A stretch of DNA of 19,624 nucleotides from Candidatus Eiseniibacteriota bacterium (GTDB taxonomy: Bacteria > Eisenbacteria > RBG-16-71-46). The notes under the pieces were generated by a model that saw only the letters and a program-made list of their open reading frames with translations, had not been told where the DNA came from and made no database searches. A program made the position numbers and the translations under genes. This document shows positions 6,282 to 17,180 of this stretch, one piece after another (the stretch's first letter is position 1; each line of letters opens with the position of its first letter). The DNA lies in NCBI GenBank assembly GCA_903921835.1, contig CAIXRL010000330.1:1-19624 (forward strand). Direction: 5' to 3'.

Positions 6282-7982
6282 ATGCCGAGCATCATGATCG
6301 ATTCGAAGCGCCGCACGCCCGCGCAGTCCCCGCCGTTCAGCGGCCGCGCGCTGCTGGGATCGGCGCGCTACAACAAGGACTCCGCCTTCTCGATCGAGGA
6401 GCGTGAGCAGTACGGACTGCTCGGGTTGCTGCCGACCACGGCGCTGTCCATCGACGAGCAGGTCGAGCTGGCGCTCGAGCAGCTGCGCCAGAAGGGCGAC
6501 GACCTCGAGAAGTTCATCGGGCTGCTGGCGCTGCAGGACCGCAACGAGACGCTGTTCTACCGCGTTTTGGTCGAGAACCTCGCCGAACTGATGCCGATCG
6601 TCTACACCCCCACGGTGGGCAAGGCGTGCCAGATGTACAGCCACATCGTGCGCAGTCCGCGTGGGTTGTGGATCACCCCCGACGACATCGGCCGCATCCC
6701 GCAGCTGCTGCGCAACGCGGCCGAAGGGGACGTGCGCCTGATCGTGGTCACCGACAACGAGCGCATTCTCGGTCTTGGCGACCAGGGCGCGGGCGGCATG
6801 GGCATTCCGACCGGCAAGATCGCGCTCTACTGCGCGGGCGCGGGCATTCACCCGATGTACACGCTGCCCATCAGCCTCGACGTCGGCACCGACAATCCGC
6901 AGCTGCTCGAGGACCCGTACTACCTCGGCCACCGCAGCCGCCGCCTGCGCGGCCGGCCGTACGAGGACTTCATCGAGGCGTTCGTCGAGGCCGTCGTGCA
7001 GGTGTTCCCGCGCGCGCTGGTCCAGTGGGAGGACTTCCGCAAGGGGATCGCCTTCACCATCCTGGACCGCTACCGGCGCCGCGTGCCGTCGTTCAACGAC
7101 GACATCCAGGGTACGGCGGCCGTGGCGCTGGCCGGCCTGCTCTCGGCGTTGCGCATCACCGGCAGCCGCCTGCAGGACCAGCGGATCGTGTTCGCCGGCG
7201 CGGGCGCGGCCGGCGTGGGTATCGGGCGGCTCATCCAGGCCGCGCTCATCGAGGACGGCGCCGCGCCGCAGGACATCCACCGTTCGCTGGTGTTCTGCGA
7301 CAGCCGCGGGCTGCTGACCCCGACGTCGATCATGACCGATCCGCACAAGCACCCGGTGGCCATGACCGCCGAGGAGATGCTGCACTACGGTTTCAACGGG
7401 TCGGGTCCGTTCGGCCTGCTCGAGGTCGTGGCGCAGGTGAAGCCCACGGTGCTCATCGGGACGTCGGCGGTCTCGGGCCTGTTCACCGAGGCGATCGTGC
7501 GCGAGATGGCGTCGCACGTGGAGCAGCCGATCATCTTCCCGCTCAGCAATCCCACGTCGCTCGTCGAGTGCACGCCCGCCGAGGCCGTGCGCTGGACCGA
7601 CGGCCGCGCGATCCTCGCCACGGGCAGCCCGTTCGCCCCGGTCGAGTTCCAGGGCCGGGTGCACGAGTTCGGGCAGGGCAACAACGTCTTCATCTTCCCC
7701 GGCGTCGGCCTGGGCTGCATCCTGAGCGAAGCTCGCGAGGTGACGGACGAGATCATGCTCACGGCCGCGCGCACGCTGGCGACCTGCGTCTCGCAGGCGC
7801 GCCTGGACCGCGGGGCGGTGTATCCCGACGTCGGCGAGCTGCGGCGGGCGAGCGGGCTCATTGCGGCAGCGGTGATCCGCAAGGCGCGCGACCTGCGCGT
7901 GGGCCGGCGTATCGACGACCACCAGGTGGAGTCGCTGGTTTCGCAGGCAATGTGGTACCCGGACTACCCGGCGTACTCCTGA
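6282..7982 (+). CDS. maeA: NAD-dependent malic enzyme (malate dehydrogenase, decarboxylating)
   Basis: The product has 566 residues, close to the 565 of the E. coli enzyme. It converts malate to pyruvate and CO2 with reduction of NAD(P). The long-form malic enzyme architecture is complete. IVYTPTVG carries the proton-donor Tyr108, and GLGDQGAGGMGIPTGK carries the general-base Lys179. WED (249-251) and FNDD (271-274) supply the divalent-metal ligands Glu250, Asp251 and Asp274. FAGAGAAGVGIG (304-315) is the dinucleotide loop, and PLSNPTS follows further on. The ATG at 6282 has GAGG seven bases upstream and gives the expected N-terminus; the frame open before it lacks homology-like sequence. Cofactor choice (NAD rather than NADP) rests on overall resemblance to MaeA. 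The gene is 14 nt before the kinase-like gene and probably cotranscribed with it. Confidence 0.95.
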   Translation: MPSIMIDSKRRTPAQSPPFSGRALLGSARYNKDSAFSIEEREQYGLLGLLPTTALSIDEQVELALEQLRQKGDDLEKFIGLLALQDRNETLFYRVLVENLAELMPIVYTPTVGKACQMYSHIVRSPRGLWITPDDIGRIPQLLRNAAEGDVRLIVVTDNERILGLGDQGAGGMGIPTGKIALYCAGAGIHPMYTLPISLDVGTDNPQLLEDPYYLGHRSRRLRGRPYEDFIEAFVEAVVQVFPRALVQWEDFRKGIAFTILDRYRRRVPSFNDDIQGTAAVALAGLLSALRITGSRLQDQRIVFAGAGAAGVGIGRLIQAALIEDGAAPQDIHRSLVFCDSRGLLTPTSIMTDPHKHPVAMTAEEMLHYGFNGSGPFGLLEVVAQVKPTVLIGTSAVSGLFTEAIVREMASHVEQPIIFPLSNPTSLVECTPAEAVRWTDGRAILATGSPFAPVEFQGRVHEFGQGNNVFIFPGVGLGCILSEAREVTDEIMLTAARTLATCVSQARLDRGAVYPDVGELRRASGLIAAAVIRKARDLRVGRRIDDHQVESLVSQAMWYPDYPAYS

Positions 7983-7996
7983 GCCCGGGCCGCGGC

Positions 7997-9997
7997 GTGA
8001 AATCGAGAGTCTCACCCGCGCCCATCGCGCGGCCGGACGAGGGTGTCCCCACCGCGGCGGGCGGCCACGACCGGCCGCCCGGTCCGCTCGTGCACGCATT
8101 CGGGGTGGAGTACGCGCATGTGCGGCCTCCCGAGGGCGGCGACCTGTTCGTGACCCGCTTCGGCTGGCCCGATCTGGACGCGCTGATGCCGGCGCGCTGG
8201 TACGCCGACCAGTGGTACGCGAATCACGGTGAGAAGCTCACGGGCGCCACGGGCCAGGTCTACCGCGTGCCGCCGCGACCCGGTCCCGGCCGCACGCTGG
8301 ACCTGGTGGTGAAGTTCTCCCGCGTGGCCCAGGACGTGCCCATCGTGGCCGAGGCTTCGTTCCCCGCCGAGGTGCGCGCCGACCTGATCGCCGAGGCGCG
8401 TTTCAACAGCCCAATGGAGGAGTTCGGGCTCGTCTCGGAGCTGCGGGAGCGTGCGTTCGGCCCCCCCGGCATGCGTGTCCTGACACAGAGGCCGCTGGCC
8501 ATCTACGCCCCGCAGGAGGCATTCGACCTCTGGCAGATGGGGCGCAGCTCGAGCACCTTCTTCCGTCACAACGCCATGCTGGCCGAGGACCAGGGGGAGG
8601 CGGCGAAGGCGATCGAGATGGACATTCGCCGGATCTACGTCGTGCTCTATGGCTGGCTCGCGGGGCGCGACGCGGAGGCGTGCTTCCTGTCCGGCGAGCT
8701 GGCCGAGGAGGAGTTCCTCGGACTCACGCCGCGCGTTCTGGACGACCTGAACGTGCGCGGGTTCCGCGTGCTCGACAACAAGCCCAAGCACTACATCCTG
8801 CGGCCGCGCACCGGCGGCGGCTTCCTGCGCCGGCGCGACGGCTCGCTGGCCTACGGGCTGGTGGACTTCGAACTGCTCCAGCGCACGGTCGAGCACCAGA
8901 ACCGCTACCACTCGGAGCGCCGCGCACGCTACTGGAGGATGCAGAGCTGTCCGTCCGGGCCGGCGGGCGCCGCGGCTCCGGCGGTGGCCAAGCCGGAATC
9001 GCACCTGCGGTCGGTGAAGGTCTTCGGCGTGGACTACCGGTACGGCGTCACGCCCGACGGCGGACGGCTGTGGGTGGTCGGCCGGGAGGAGGGCCTCTTC
9101 GACTACTTCCTGCCGGACCGCTGGCGCCGCACGCCGCGCATCAAGCTGTCGGTGACGGGCGAGGTCTATCGCACGGGAACGCGCGACCACGTGGACATCG
9201 TCTACCGCAGGTCGCGGGTCGGATTCCGGCCGCGCGTGGATCCGCTGACGCGCGCCAGCCGCGCCATCCGCGAGTCCGGGTACAACAGCCCGTTCGAGGA
9301 GGTCGCGACCGCCGAGCGGTTGCGGCAGATGGGCATCGCCACGATCTGGCCGCGCGCGATCTTCCATACCGGGCACCAGACCGCGCAGGCGCCCCGGCTG
9401 CGCGATCCGCGCCGCTTCGCCGACCACGCCGCGTACGTCGTGCCCGGTGAGCCGCCCGAGCCGGTGCTGTCCGACGGCCACGACTACTACACGATCTGGG
9501 ACCTGTACCGCGGTGCCGATCCGCCCCGCGACGTGGGACGCGACGCGGCCCGCGGCGCGATCGCGCTGGCACGCGCGTGCGACGACGGCCTGATTCCGGC
9601 CGAAGAGGTGCGCGAGACTCTGGAGCGCACGCGCGAGCGGCTCGTGCAGGTCGGGCTGCCCGCGGACGGCCTCGCGGCGGAGGAGTTCGTGGTGCCGTTC
9701 GACGAGAGCGGCGAGCCCGAGCGCAACGCCGACGGCAGCCTGCGCCTGCGCTTCAGCCTCGACGCGCTCACGGCCTTCGAGTACGGGTTGATCGACGAGG
9801 CGATCTACCTCGGGCTCATCCGGCGGATGAACGACAGGCTGCGCACGGTGGACTTCGAGACGCTCGACCCGAGCGGTCGCCACCTGTTGCTCGGCATGGA
9901 CGAGTCCGGGCGGGTGCTGCTGGACGCGGCGGGGGAGATCCACATGGCGCTCTGCAACTTCTCGCTGATCCGGGGCATGTACCGGCCGATACGCTGA
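7997..9997 (+). CDS. Duplicated kinase-like-fold protein, unknown function
   Basis: The product has 666 residues from a GTG at 7997, with a poor ribosome-binding site; a GTG at 8090 is an alternative start. Two halves (about 32-315 and 340-666) align. FGVEY/FGVDY, PARW/PDRW, a Gly-rich TGATGQVYR/VTGEVYR, LDLVVKFSRV/VDIVYRRSRV and FNSPMEE/YNSPFEE appear in the same order. The first half then has VLDNKPKHYIL (258-268) and YGLVDFELL (286-294), which resemble a kinase catalytic loop (D-x4-H instead of D-x4-N) and a DFG-type metal motif. The matching segments of the second half are TLDPSGRHLLL (622-632) and ALCNFSLI (651-658), with Lys106 replaced by Arg404 and Asp290 by Asn654. I infer a kinase-like fold with one possibly active and one degenerate copy. 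There are no signal or membrane segments. It is probably cytosolic and cotranscribed with malic enzyme. Confidence 0.7.
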   Translation: MKSRVSPAPIARPDEGVPTAAGGHDRPPGPLVHAFGVEYAHVRPPEGGDLFVTRFGWPDLDALMPARWYADQWYANHGEKLTGATGQVYRVPPRPGPGRTLDLVVKFSRVAQDVPIVAEASFPAEVRADLIAEARFNSPMEEFGLVSELRERAFGPPGMRVLTQRPLAIYAPQEAFDLWQMGRSSSTFFRHNAMLAEDQGEAAKAIEMDIRRIYVVLYGWLAGRDAEACFLSGELAEEEFLGLTPRVLDDLNVRGFRVLDNKPKHYILRPRTGGGFLRRRDGSLAYGLVDFELLQRTVEHQNRYHSERRARYWRMQSCPSGPAGAAAPAVAKPESHLRSVKVFGVDYRYGVTPDGGRLWVVGREEGLFDYFLPDRWRRTPRIKLSVTGEVYRTGTRDHVDIVYRRSRVGFRPRVDPLTRASRAIRESGYNSPFEEVATAERLRQMGIATIWPRAIFHTGHQTAQAPRLRDPRRFADHAAYVVPGEPPEPVLSDGHDYYTIWDLYRGADPPRDVGRDAARGAIALARACDDGLIPAEEVRETLERTRERLVQVGLPADGLAAEEFVVPFDESGEPERNADGSLRLRFSLDALTAFEYGLIDEAIYLGLIRRMNDRLRTVDFETLDPSGRHLLLGMDESGRVLLDAAGEIHMALCNFSLIRGMYRPIR

Positions 9998-10004
9998 GTT
10001 CACG

Positions 10005-10032
10005 CCCGCCCGCGGCGTCCGCCGCGGGCGGG
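10005..10032 (+). terminator. Strong GC hairpin after the kinase-like gene
   Basis: CCCGCCCGCGGC (10005-10016) pairs perfectly with GCCGCGGGCGGG (10021-10032) around GTCC, starting eight bases after the stop. No T-tract follows. The stem is the strongest I see in the window and probably marks the 3' end of the malic enzyme/kinase-like transcript. Confidence 0.5.
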
Positions 10033-10190
10033 GCACGCTGCCGGGCCCGCGCCCGTGGCTGGCGAGGGTGTCTTCGCCACCTTCGCGGTGTTTCAGGTAG
10101 TGTCCTGCGCGGTTGCAGCACGCGCCGCCGCCTGCCGCGCAACCTGCAGATGGCCGTCGCGCACCTCACCGCCCGCTGGAGTCCCGACGC

Positions 10191-11333
10191 ATGCTGACGC
10201 TGCGAGAAGAACACATCCAGGTCCGTGACATGGTGCGCCGCTTCGCCGAGGATGTGGTGGCGCCGCGCGCCCGCGAGCTGGACGAGACCGAGAGCTTCCC
10301 GCACGACGCCGTCCGCCAGATGGCGGAACTGGGCCTGCTCGGCCTGCCCTATCCCGAGAAGTACGGCGGCGCCGGCATGGACACGCTTTCGTACGCGATC
10401 GCGGTCGAGGAGGTTGCGCGGGTGTGCGCCTCCACGGCGATCACGCTCGCGGCGCACGTCTCGCTCGGCTGCGGGCCCGTGTACGGCGCCGGCAGCGAGG
10501 AGCAGAAGCTGCGCTACCTGGTGCCCATGGCGAAGGGTGAGGCGCTCGGCGCGTTCGGGCTCACCGAACCCAACGCCGGCTCGGACGCGGCGGGCACGCA
10601 GACGCGCGCGGTGAAGACGGCGGACGGCTGGCGCGTGAACGGCTCGAAGATCTACATCACCAACGCGAGCTACGCGAAGTACATCACGTTCACCGCGGTC
10701 ACCGACCCGGGCAGGGGCACCAACGGCATCTCGGCGTTCATCATGGACACCGCGACGCCCGGCTTCCGTGTCGGCAAGAAGGAAAAGAAGATGGGCCTGC
10801 GCGGCTCGGACACGGTCGAGGTCGTGTTCGAGGACTGCCTGGTGCAGCAGGACCAGATGCTCGGCGAGCCCGCGGGCGGCTTCAAGGCGTTCATGAGGAC
10901 GCTCGCCGGCGGCCGCATCTCGATCGGCGCGCTGGCGCTGGGCATCGCGCAGGGCGCGTACGAGCACTCGCTCAAGTACGCGAAGGTGCGCCAGCAGTTC
11001 GGCCAGCCGATCGCGAACTTCCAGGCGGTGCAGTTCATGCTCGCCGACATGGCCGTCAAGATCGAGGCGGCGCGCCACCTCGTGTACCACGCCGCGCAGC
11101 TGCGCGACTCGGGCGCGGACTTCGTCAAGGAAGCCGCGATGGCGAAGCTGTTCGCGAGCGAAATGGGCAACTGGGTGACCGACAAGGCCATCCAGATCCA
11201 CGGCGGGCTGGGCTACTGCCGTGACGTTCCGGTCGAGCGCATGCACCGCGACGTGAAGCTCATGGAGATCGGCGAGGGCACCAGCGAGATCCAGCGCATG
11301 GTGATCGCGCGCGAGATCCTGCGCGGAGCCTGA
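10191..11333 (+). CDS. Acyl-CoA dehydrogenase (short-chain type)
   Basis: The product has 380 residues, the standard length of short-chain and butyryl-CoA dehydrogenases. It oxidises acyl-CoA to 2-enoyl-CoA with FAD, passing electrons to ETF. FGLTEPNAGSDAAGTQT (around 120-136) is the first family signature. QQFGQPIANFQAVQFMLADM is the FAD-contact helix, and QIHGGLGYCRDVPVERMHRD is the second signature. The catalytic base is Glu362 in GEGTSEIQR, the position used by short- and medium-chain enzymes. The ATG at 10191 has GGAG nine bases upstream; the frame open to 10113 gives a low-complexity extension and was dropped. Chain-length preference is not certain: butyryl-CoA or branched short acyl-CoAs are likely. 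One base separates its stop from the FIST gene. Confidence 0.93.
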   Translation: MLTLREEHIQVRDMVRRFAEDVVAPRARELDETESFPHDAVRQMAELGLLGLPYPEKYGGAGMDTLSYAIAVEEVARVCASTAITLAAHVSLGCGPVYGAGSEEQKLRYLVPMAKGEALGAFGLTEPNAGSDAAGTQTRAVKTADGWRVNGSKIYITNASYAKYITFTAVTDPGRGTNGISAFIMDTATPGFRVGKKEKKMGLRGSDTVEVVFEDCLVQQDQMLGEPAGGFKAFMRTLAGGRISIGALALGIAQGAYEHSLKYAKVRQQFGQPIANFQAVQFMLADMAVKIEAARHLVYHAAQLRDSGADFVKEAAMAKLFASEMGNWVTDKAIQIHGGLGYCRDVPVERMHRDVKLMEIGEGTSEIQRMVIAREILRGA

Positions 11334-11334
11334 C

Positions 11335-12522
11335 GTGCCCGCGGACGGTTCCCCCATGCGCTGGGCCAGCGGCCATTCCGTGCTCGCCGACGGCGCCGCC
11401 GCGGCCGCCGCGGCCGCCGCCGCCGTTCGCGCGGAGCTGGGCGAGGGGCCGGTGGACCTGTGCATGGTGTTCGTGTCGGCTGCGCACGTGCCCGCGGCGG
11501 AGACCATCGCCACCGTGCTGCGCGACGTGCTGGCGCCGGCGTGCCTGGCGGGCACCAGTGCGCGCGGCGTCGTGACGCGCGCCGAGGAGATCGAGCAGGG
11601 ACCTTCGTTGTCGCTGATCGCGGCGCGGCTGCCCGGCGTGGACGTGAAGCCGTTCGTGCTCCTGCAGGAGGCGTGGGCGGGTCCGGTCGAGGACGAGGCC
11701 GCGTTCGACGCGCTCGCGCCGGGCGCGCGGGGCGCTGAACTCGTCGTGTTGCTGGGCGACCCGTTTTCGATCGACGTCGAGCGCGTGCTGTCCCTGTTCA
11801 ACCGCTTCGTGCCCGGCGTGCGCGTGGTGGGCGGCATGGCCAGCGCCGGTGCGCGGCCGAACGCGAACGTGCTGCTGCTCAACGACTGGCTCGCGCCCGA
11901 GGGCGCCGTGGCGATCGCGCTGCACGGCGCGGTGCGCGTGGACGTGATCGTGTCGCAGGGCTGCGCGCCCATCGGGCCGCCGCTCGACGTCACGCACGTC
12001 GAGAAGAACCTGGTGATGACGCTGGACGGCCAGCCGGCGCTCGAGCGCGTCGAGGAGGTCCTGCGCGCGCTGTCCGGGCCGGATCGCGAGCGGCTTCGCC
12101 AGGGCCTCTACGTGGGCCGGCCGCTGCGCGGTGACGCGAGCGGGCGCGGCGACTACCTGGTGCGCAACCTGCTCGGCGCCGATCGCGAACGCGGCGCGCT
12201 CGCGGTGGGCGACCTCGTCGGCCCGCGCGAGAAGATCCGGCTGCACGTGCGCGATGCGCGCGCCGCCGTCGAGGACCTCGAGATGCTGCTCTCGCCGCAG
12301 GTGTTCGACACCGCCGCCGCGGGCGCGCTGCTGTTCGCGTGCAACGGCCGCGGCCGGACGCTCTTCGGTGAGCCCGATCGCGACATCGCCACGCTGCAGG
12401 ACGCGTTGCGCGGTCCGGTGCCCGTCTCGGGCATGTTCTGCGCGGGCGAGCTGGGGCCCGTCGGCGGGCGCAACTTCCAGCACGGACACACGGCGAGCAT
12501 CGCCATCCTGCGCCCGCGGTGA
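11335..12522 (+). CDS. FIST N/C-domain protein
   Basis: The product has 395 residues from a GTG one base after the acyl-CoA dehydrogenase stop; ATG 11356 is an alternative start seven residues in. The N-terminal FIST domain shows FVSAAH, GTSARGVV and GDPFSID. The C-terminal FIST_C domain shows SQGCAPIG, CNGRG..LFGEPDRD and the near-invariant end MFCAGELGPVGGRNFQHGHT. FIST proteins are regarded as sensory modules, proposed to bind small ligands such as amino acids. Here there is no attached kinase, cyclase or receptor domain and no membrane segment, so it is a stand-alone cytosolic form. A run of ten alanines (21-30) sits at the start of the domain. Its close coupling to the dehydrogenase suggests the two are expressed together; a functional link is unknown. 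Confidence 0.9.
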   Translation: MPADGSPMRWASGHSVLADGAAAAAAAAAAVRAELGEGPVDLCMVFVSAAHVPAAETIATVLRDVLAPACLAGTSARGVVTRAEEIEQGPSLSLIAARLPGVDVKPFVLLQEAWAGPVEDEAAFDALAPGARGAELVVLLGDPFSIDVERVLSLFNRFVPGVRVVGGMASAGARPNANVLLLNDWLAPEGAVAIALHGAVRVDVIVSQGCAPIGPPLDVTHVEKNLVMTLDGQPALERVEEVLRALSGPDRERLRQGLYVGRPLRGDASGRGDYLVRNLLGADRERGALAVGDLVGPREKIRLHVRDARAAVEDLEMLLSPQVFDTAAAGALLFACNGRGRTLFGEPDRDIATLQDALRGPVPVSGMFCAGELGPVGGRNFQHGHTASIAILRPR

Positions 12523-12551
12523 ACGCGGCGCTCGCCCCCCGCGCTCGCGCG

Positions 12552-12568
12552 CGGCCGCGGGGCGGCCG
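12552..12568 (+). terminator. Possible terminator hairpin after the FIST gene
   Basis: CGGCCGC (12552-12558) and GCGGCCG (12562-12568) pair around GGG, 30 bases past the stop and without a T-tract. The tight 3-nt loop is acceptable for a hairpin. Its role as a transcript end between FIST and the membrane-protein pair is inferred from position only. Confidence 0.3.
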
Positions 12569-12612
12569 ATAATGCTCCTGCCCCGCGGCGTCCGCTGGGA
12601 ATTGGAGGCTTC

Positions 12613-13245
12613 ATGATCGAACGCGAGAGCACCGTCGACGGCTGGCAGGTCCGCATCGTTCCCACACAGGGCCAGCGGCTCGTGAGCATGATCCCGGCGG
12701 CGTTCCTGTGTGTCTGGCTCTGCGGTTGGGCGATGGGTGAGTACTTCGCCGGCGGCGCGCTGGTCACGCTGCTCGCCGAACGCTGGGCGCCCGGCGCCGC
12801 GCTCGGCCTGCTGCCCCGCTTCCACGGCCCGTCTCGCGACATGGCGCTGCCCGTGATCGGCTTCCTCGCGCTGTGGGTGACCGGGTGGACGATCGGCGGC
12901 CTGTTTGCGATCAGGCAGCTGGTGTCGCTGCTCTTCGGCGTGCCCGTGCTGCGCTGGAGCGCTGCGGGCGTGGTGCTGGACACGCAGGTGGGCCCGTTCG
13001 TCACGCACCGCCGGCTCACGTGGGTCAAGGCGGAACGGATGCTGGGTGGAGGGGCAGCCGCAGGTGCCGCGCAGGTCCCGGAGTCGCCTCAGGCCGCCAG
13101 CGTCGCGCGCGCGGCGCGTTCGCTCGCGGGCATGGGACTGGAGGATGCGGACCGCGAGACGCTGCTCGGCTGGCTGCGGGAAGCGCGCGCAGAGGCCGCC
13201 ACCGCGACCGCCGGCGGGGCCGAACAGTACCGCGTCATCGGCTGA
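12613..13245 (+). CDS. Two-helix membrane protein, unknown function (paralogue 1)
   Basis: The product has 210 residues from an ATG with TGGAGG about six bases upstream. There are two hydrophobic segments, about 25-42 (MIPAAFLCVWLCGWAMG) and 80-108 (LPVIGFLALWVTGWTIGGL and on), followed by a beta-like stretch (LRWSAAGVVLDTQVGPFVTHRRLTW, split over 113-137) and an Ala/Glu-rich C-terminal tail. The arrangement of two helices followed by a short beta domain recalls bacterial membrane proteins with PH-like or DUF-type C-terminal domains, but I cannot name a family. It resembles the next gene in layout and in the second helix/beta segment. Only 10 nt separate the two genes. Confidence 0.72.
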   Translation: MIERESTVDGWQVRIVPTQGQRLVSMIPAAFLCVWLCGWAMGEYFAGGALVTLLAERWAPGAALGLLPRFHGPSRDMALPVIGFLALWVTGWTIGGLFAIRQLVSLLFGVPVLRWSAAGVVLDTQVGPFVTHRRLTWVKAERMLGGGAAAGAAQVPESPQAASVARAARSLAGMGLEDADRETLLGWLREARAEAATATAGGAEQYRVIG

Positions 13246-13255
13246 GGGACTGCCC

Positions 13256-13840
13256 GTGTCGATCCTGCATCCACACGCCGCGATCCACGTGCACGAGACC
13301 GCGGGCGGGCTGGAGGTGGAGCTGCCCTCGCCGCGCCGGCCGGTCGCCGTCGTGCTGCTCGCCGTGTGGCTCGCCGCGTGGGTCGTCGGACTGGGCTTCG
13401 TGACCCAGCAGCTCGTCCAGGGGGACGGCATCGGACCCGACGCGCTGTTTCTCGTCTGCTGGGCGGCGCTGTGGGTGATCGCGGGCGCGCTTTCCGCGGG
13501 ATACCTCGCGTGGCTCCTCGCCGGCTGCGAGCGCATCACGCTGGCCGCGGATCGGTTGCGCATCCGCCACGCCGTGTGGCGCGCAGGGATCACGCGCACC
13601 TACGTGCTCGCCGACGTGCACGAGTTGCGGACGTTCGGCCGCGAACTCGCGCCCGTGCTGGCCGCGGGGATGGATCTCGCCGGGCGCGGCTCGAGCGGCG
13701 TGCGCTTCAACTACCACGACGAGGTCGTGCTCTTTGCGCGTGCGCTCGACGAGCCAGCCGCACACGCGCTGGTCGAGCGCCTGCTCGCGCACCACGCCTT
13801 CCCGGACGCGCACGGGCACCAGCCGCCGCCAGCAGCGTGA
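13256..13840 (+). CDS. Two-helix membrane protein, unknown function (paralogue 2)
   Basis: The product has 194 residues from a GTG at 13256, with GAGGG seven bases upstream, overlapping the previous stop region. Two helices (about 28-52 and 62-88) are followed by CERITLAADRLRIRHAVWRA, then TYVLADVHELRTFG and a segment GVRFNYHDEVVLFARALDEP, read as a beta-rich soluble domain. This order (helix pair, then 'I-x-L-x-x-D-x-L-x-I' strands) is typical of bacterial membrane-bound PH-like domains. It is similar in plan to the upstream protein but keeps a fuller C-terminal domain. It is a second cistron of the same transcript. The function is unknown. Confidence 0.7.
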   Translation: MSILHPHAAIHVHETAGGLEVELPSPRRPVAVVLLAVWLAAWVVGLGFVTQQLVQGDGIGPDALFLVCWAALWVIAGALSAGYLAWLLAGCERITLAADRLRIRHAVWRAGITRTYVLADVHELRTFGRELAPVLAAGMDLAGRGSSGVRFNYHDEVVLFARALDEPAAHALVERLLAHHAFPDAHGHQPPPAA

Positions 13841-13848
13841 CGTTGAAG

Positions 13849-13870
13849 GGGCCGCGGCCGCCCGCGGCTC
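13849..13870. terminator. GC hairpin after the membrane-protein pair
   Basis: GGGCCGCGG (13849-13857) pairs with CCGCGGCTC (13862-13870), one G-U pair included, around a CCGC loop, eight bases past the stop. There is no T-tract. It lies between convergent genes and could serve as a 3'-end signal for the + strand transcript. Confidence 0.4.
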
Positions 13871-13970
13871 CGCGTGCGTCGCGGGCGCCGGGGGAGGTCG
13901 CCGCACACGCTCCGCGATCAGGGACCGTCGCTTCCCGCCCACACGGGGTCGCGTCCTTCGCCCTCGCCCC

Positions 13971-14106
13971 AACCCGGACGATTCACGAGCCTGCTGCCTG
14001 CGAGCGCGATCTGCGCATCGTCTGCTGCGAAGCTCGACCGGCCGAGCTTCTTGCCTCTGACGCACATTTCGCACTCTCGGCTCGCGGTTCATGAATCGCC
14101 CGGGTT
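13971..14106 (+). repeat. Dispersed inverted-end repeat, copy C (136 bp)
   Basis: The left end AACCCGGACGATTCACGAGC (13971-13990) and right end GGTTCATGAATCGCCCGGGT (14086-14105) are inverted repeats with three mismatches. The body shares CTGCGAGCGCG, CTGCTGCGAAGCTCGACCGG, CTGACGCACAT and CGCACTCTCGGCT with copies A and B. Its outer bases differ from copy B (AAC instead of TAG, CGATT instead of GTATT or TCATT), but they differ at both ends together, so pairing of the ends is kept. It lacks copy B's inserted hairpin and part of the middle. Confidence 0.75.
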
Positions 14107-14156
14107 GATGCGCGGATCGCGCGCGTCGAACGCCCAGGACTGGTCCGGGCGCCTGC

Positions 14157-17180
<3,024 letters not shown>

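Larger units (their letters stand above)
13841..14156. other. 316-nt intergenic region with hairpin and repeat copy C
   Basis: This region lies between the + strand membrane pair and the convergent pullulanase gene. It holds a hairpin (13849-13870), about 100 bases without visible signal, and the third repeat copy (13971-14106). No gene is supported. Confidence 0.65.

Noticed and set aside
5064..8099. A 1011-codon open frame on the minus strand
   Set aside because: It runs antisense across the secreted protein, lipoprotein, intergenic region and malic enzyme. Real genes on the other strand explain the DNA, and the translation has no recognisable fold.
10113..10190. 26-residue extension of the acyl-CoA dehydrogenase
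   Set aside because: The translation is Pro/Arg/Ala-rich and unlike the family. The ATG at 10191 fits the normal N-terminus and has a GGAG upstream.
11393..11424. GCC/GCG run as a possible microsatellite repeat
   Set aside because: It simply encodes an alanine run at the start of the FIST protein and is an ordinary consequence of high GC with Ala codons.
12568..12573. GATAAT as a -10 box ahead of the membrane-protein pair
   Set aside because: No recognisable -35 hexamer lies at proper distance, and the hexamer overlaps the end of a hairpin stem. One AT-leaning hexamer is weak evidence.
9816..13599. Long minus-strand frames opposite the acyl-CoA dehydrogenase, FIST and membrane genes
   Set aside because: They are shadows of + strand genes that have clear family motifs; their translations are low-complexity.
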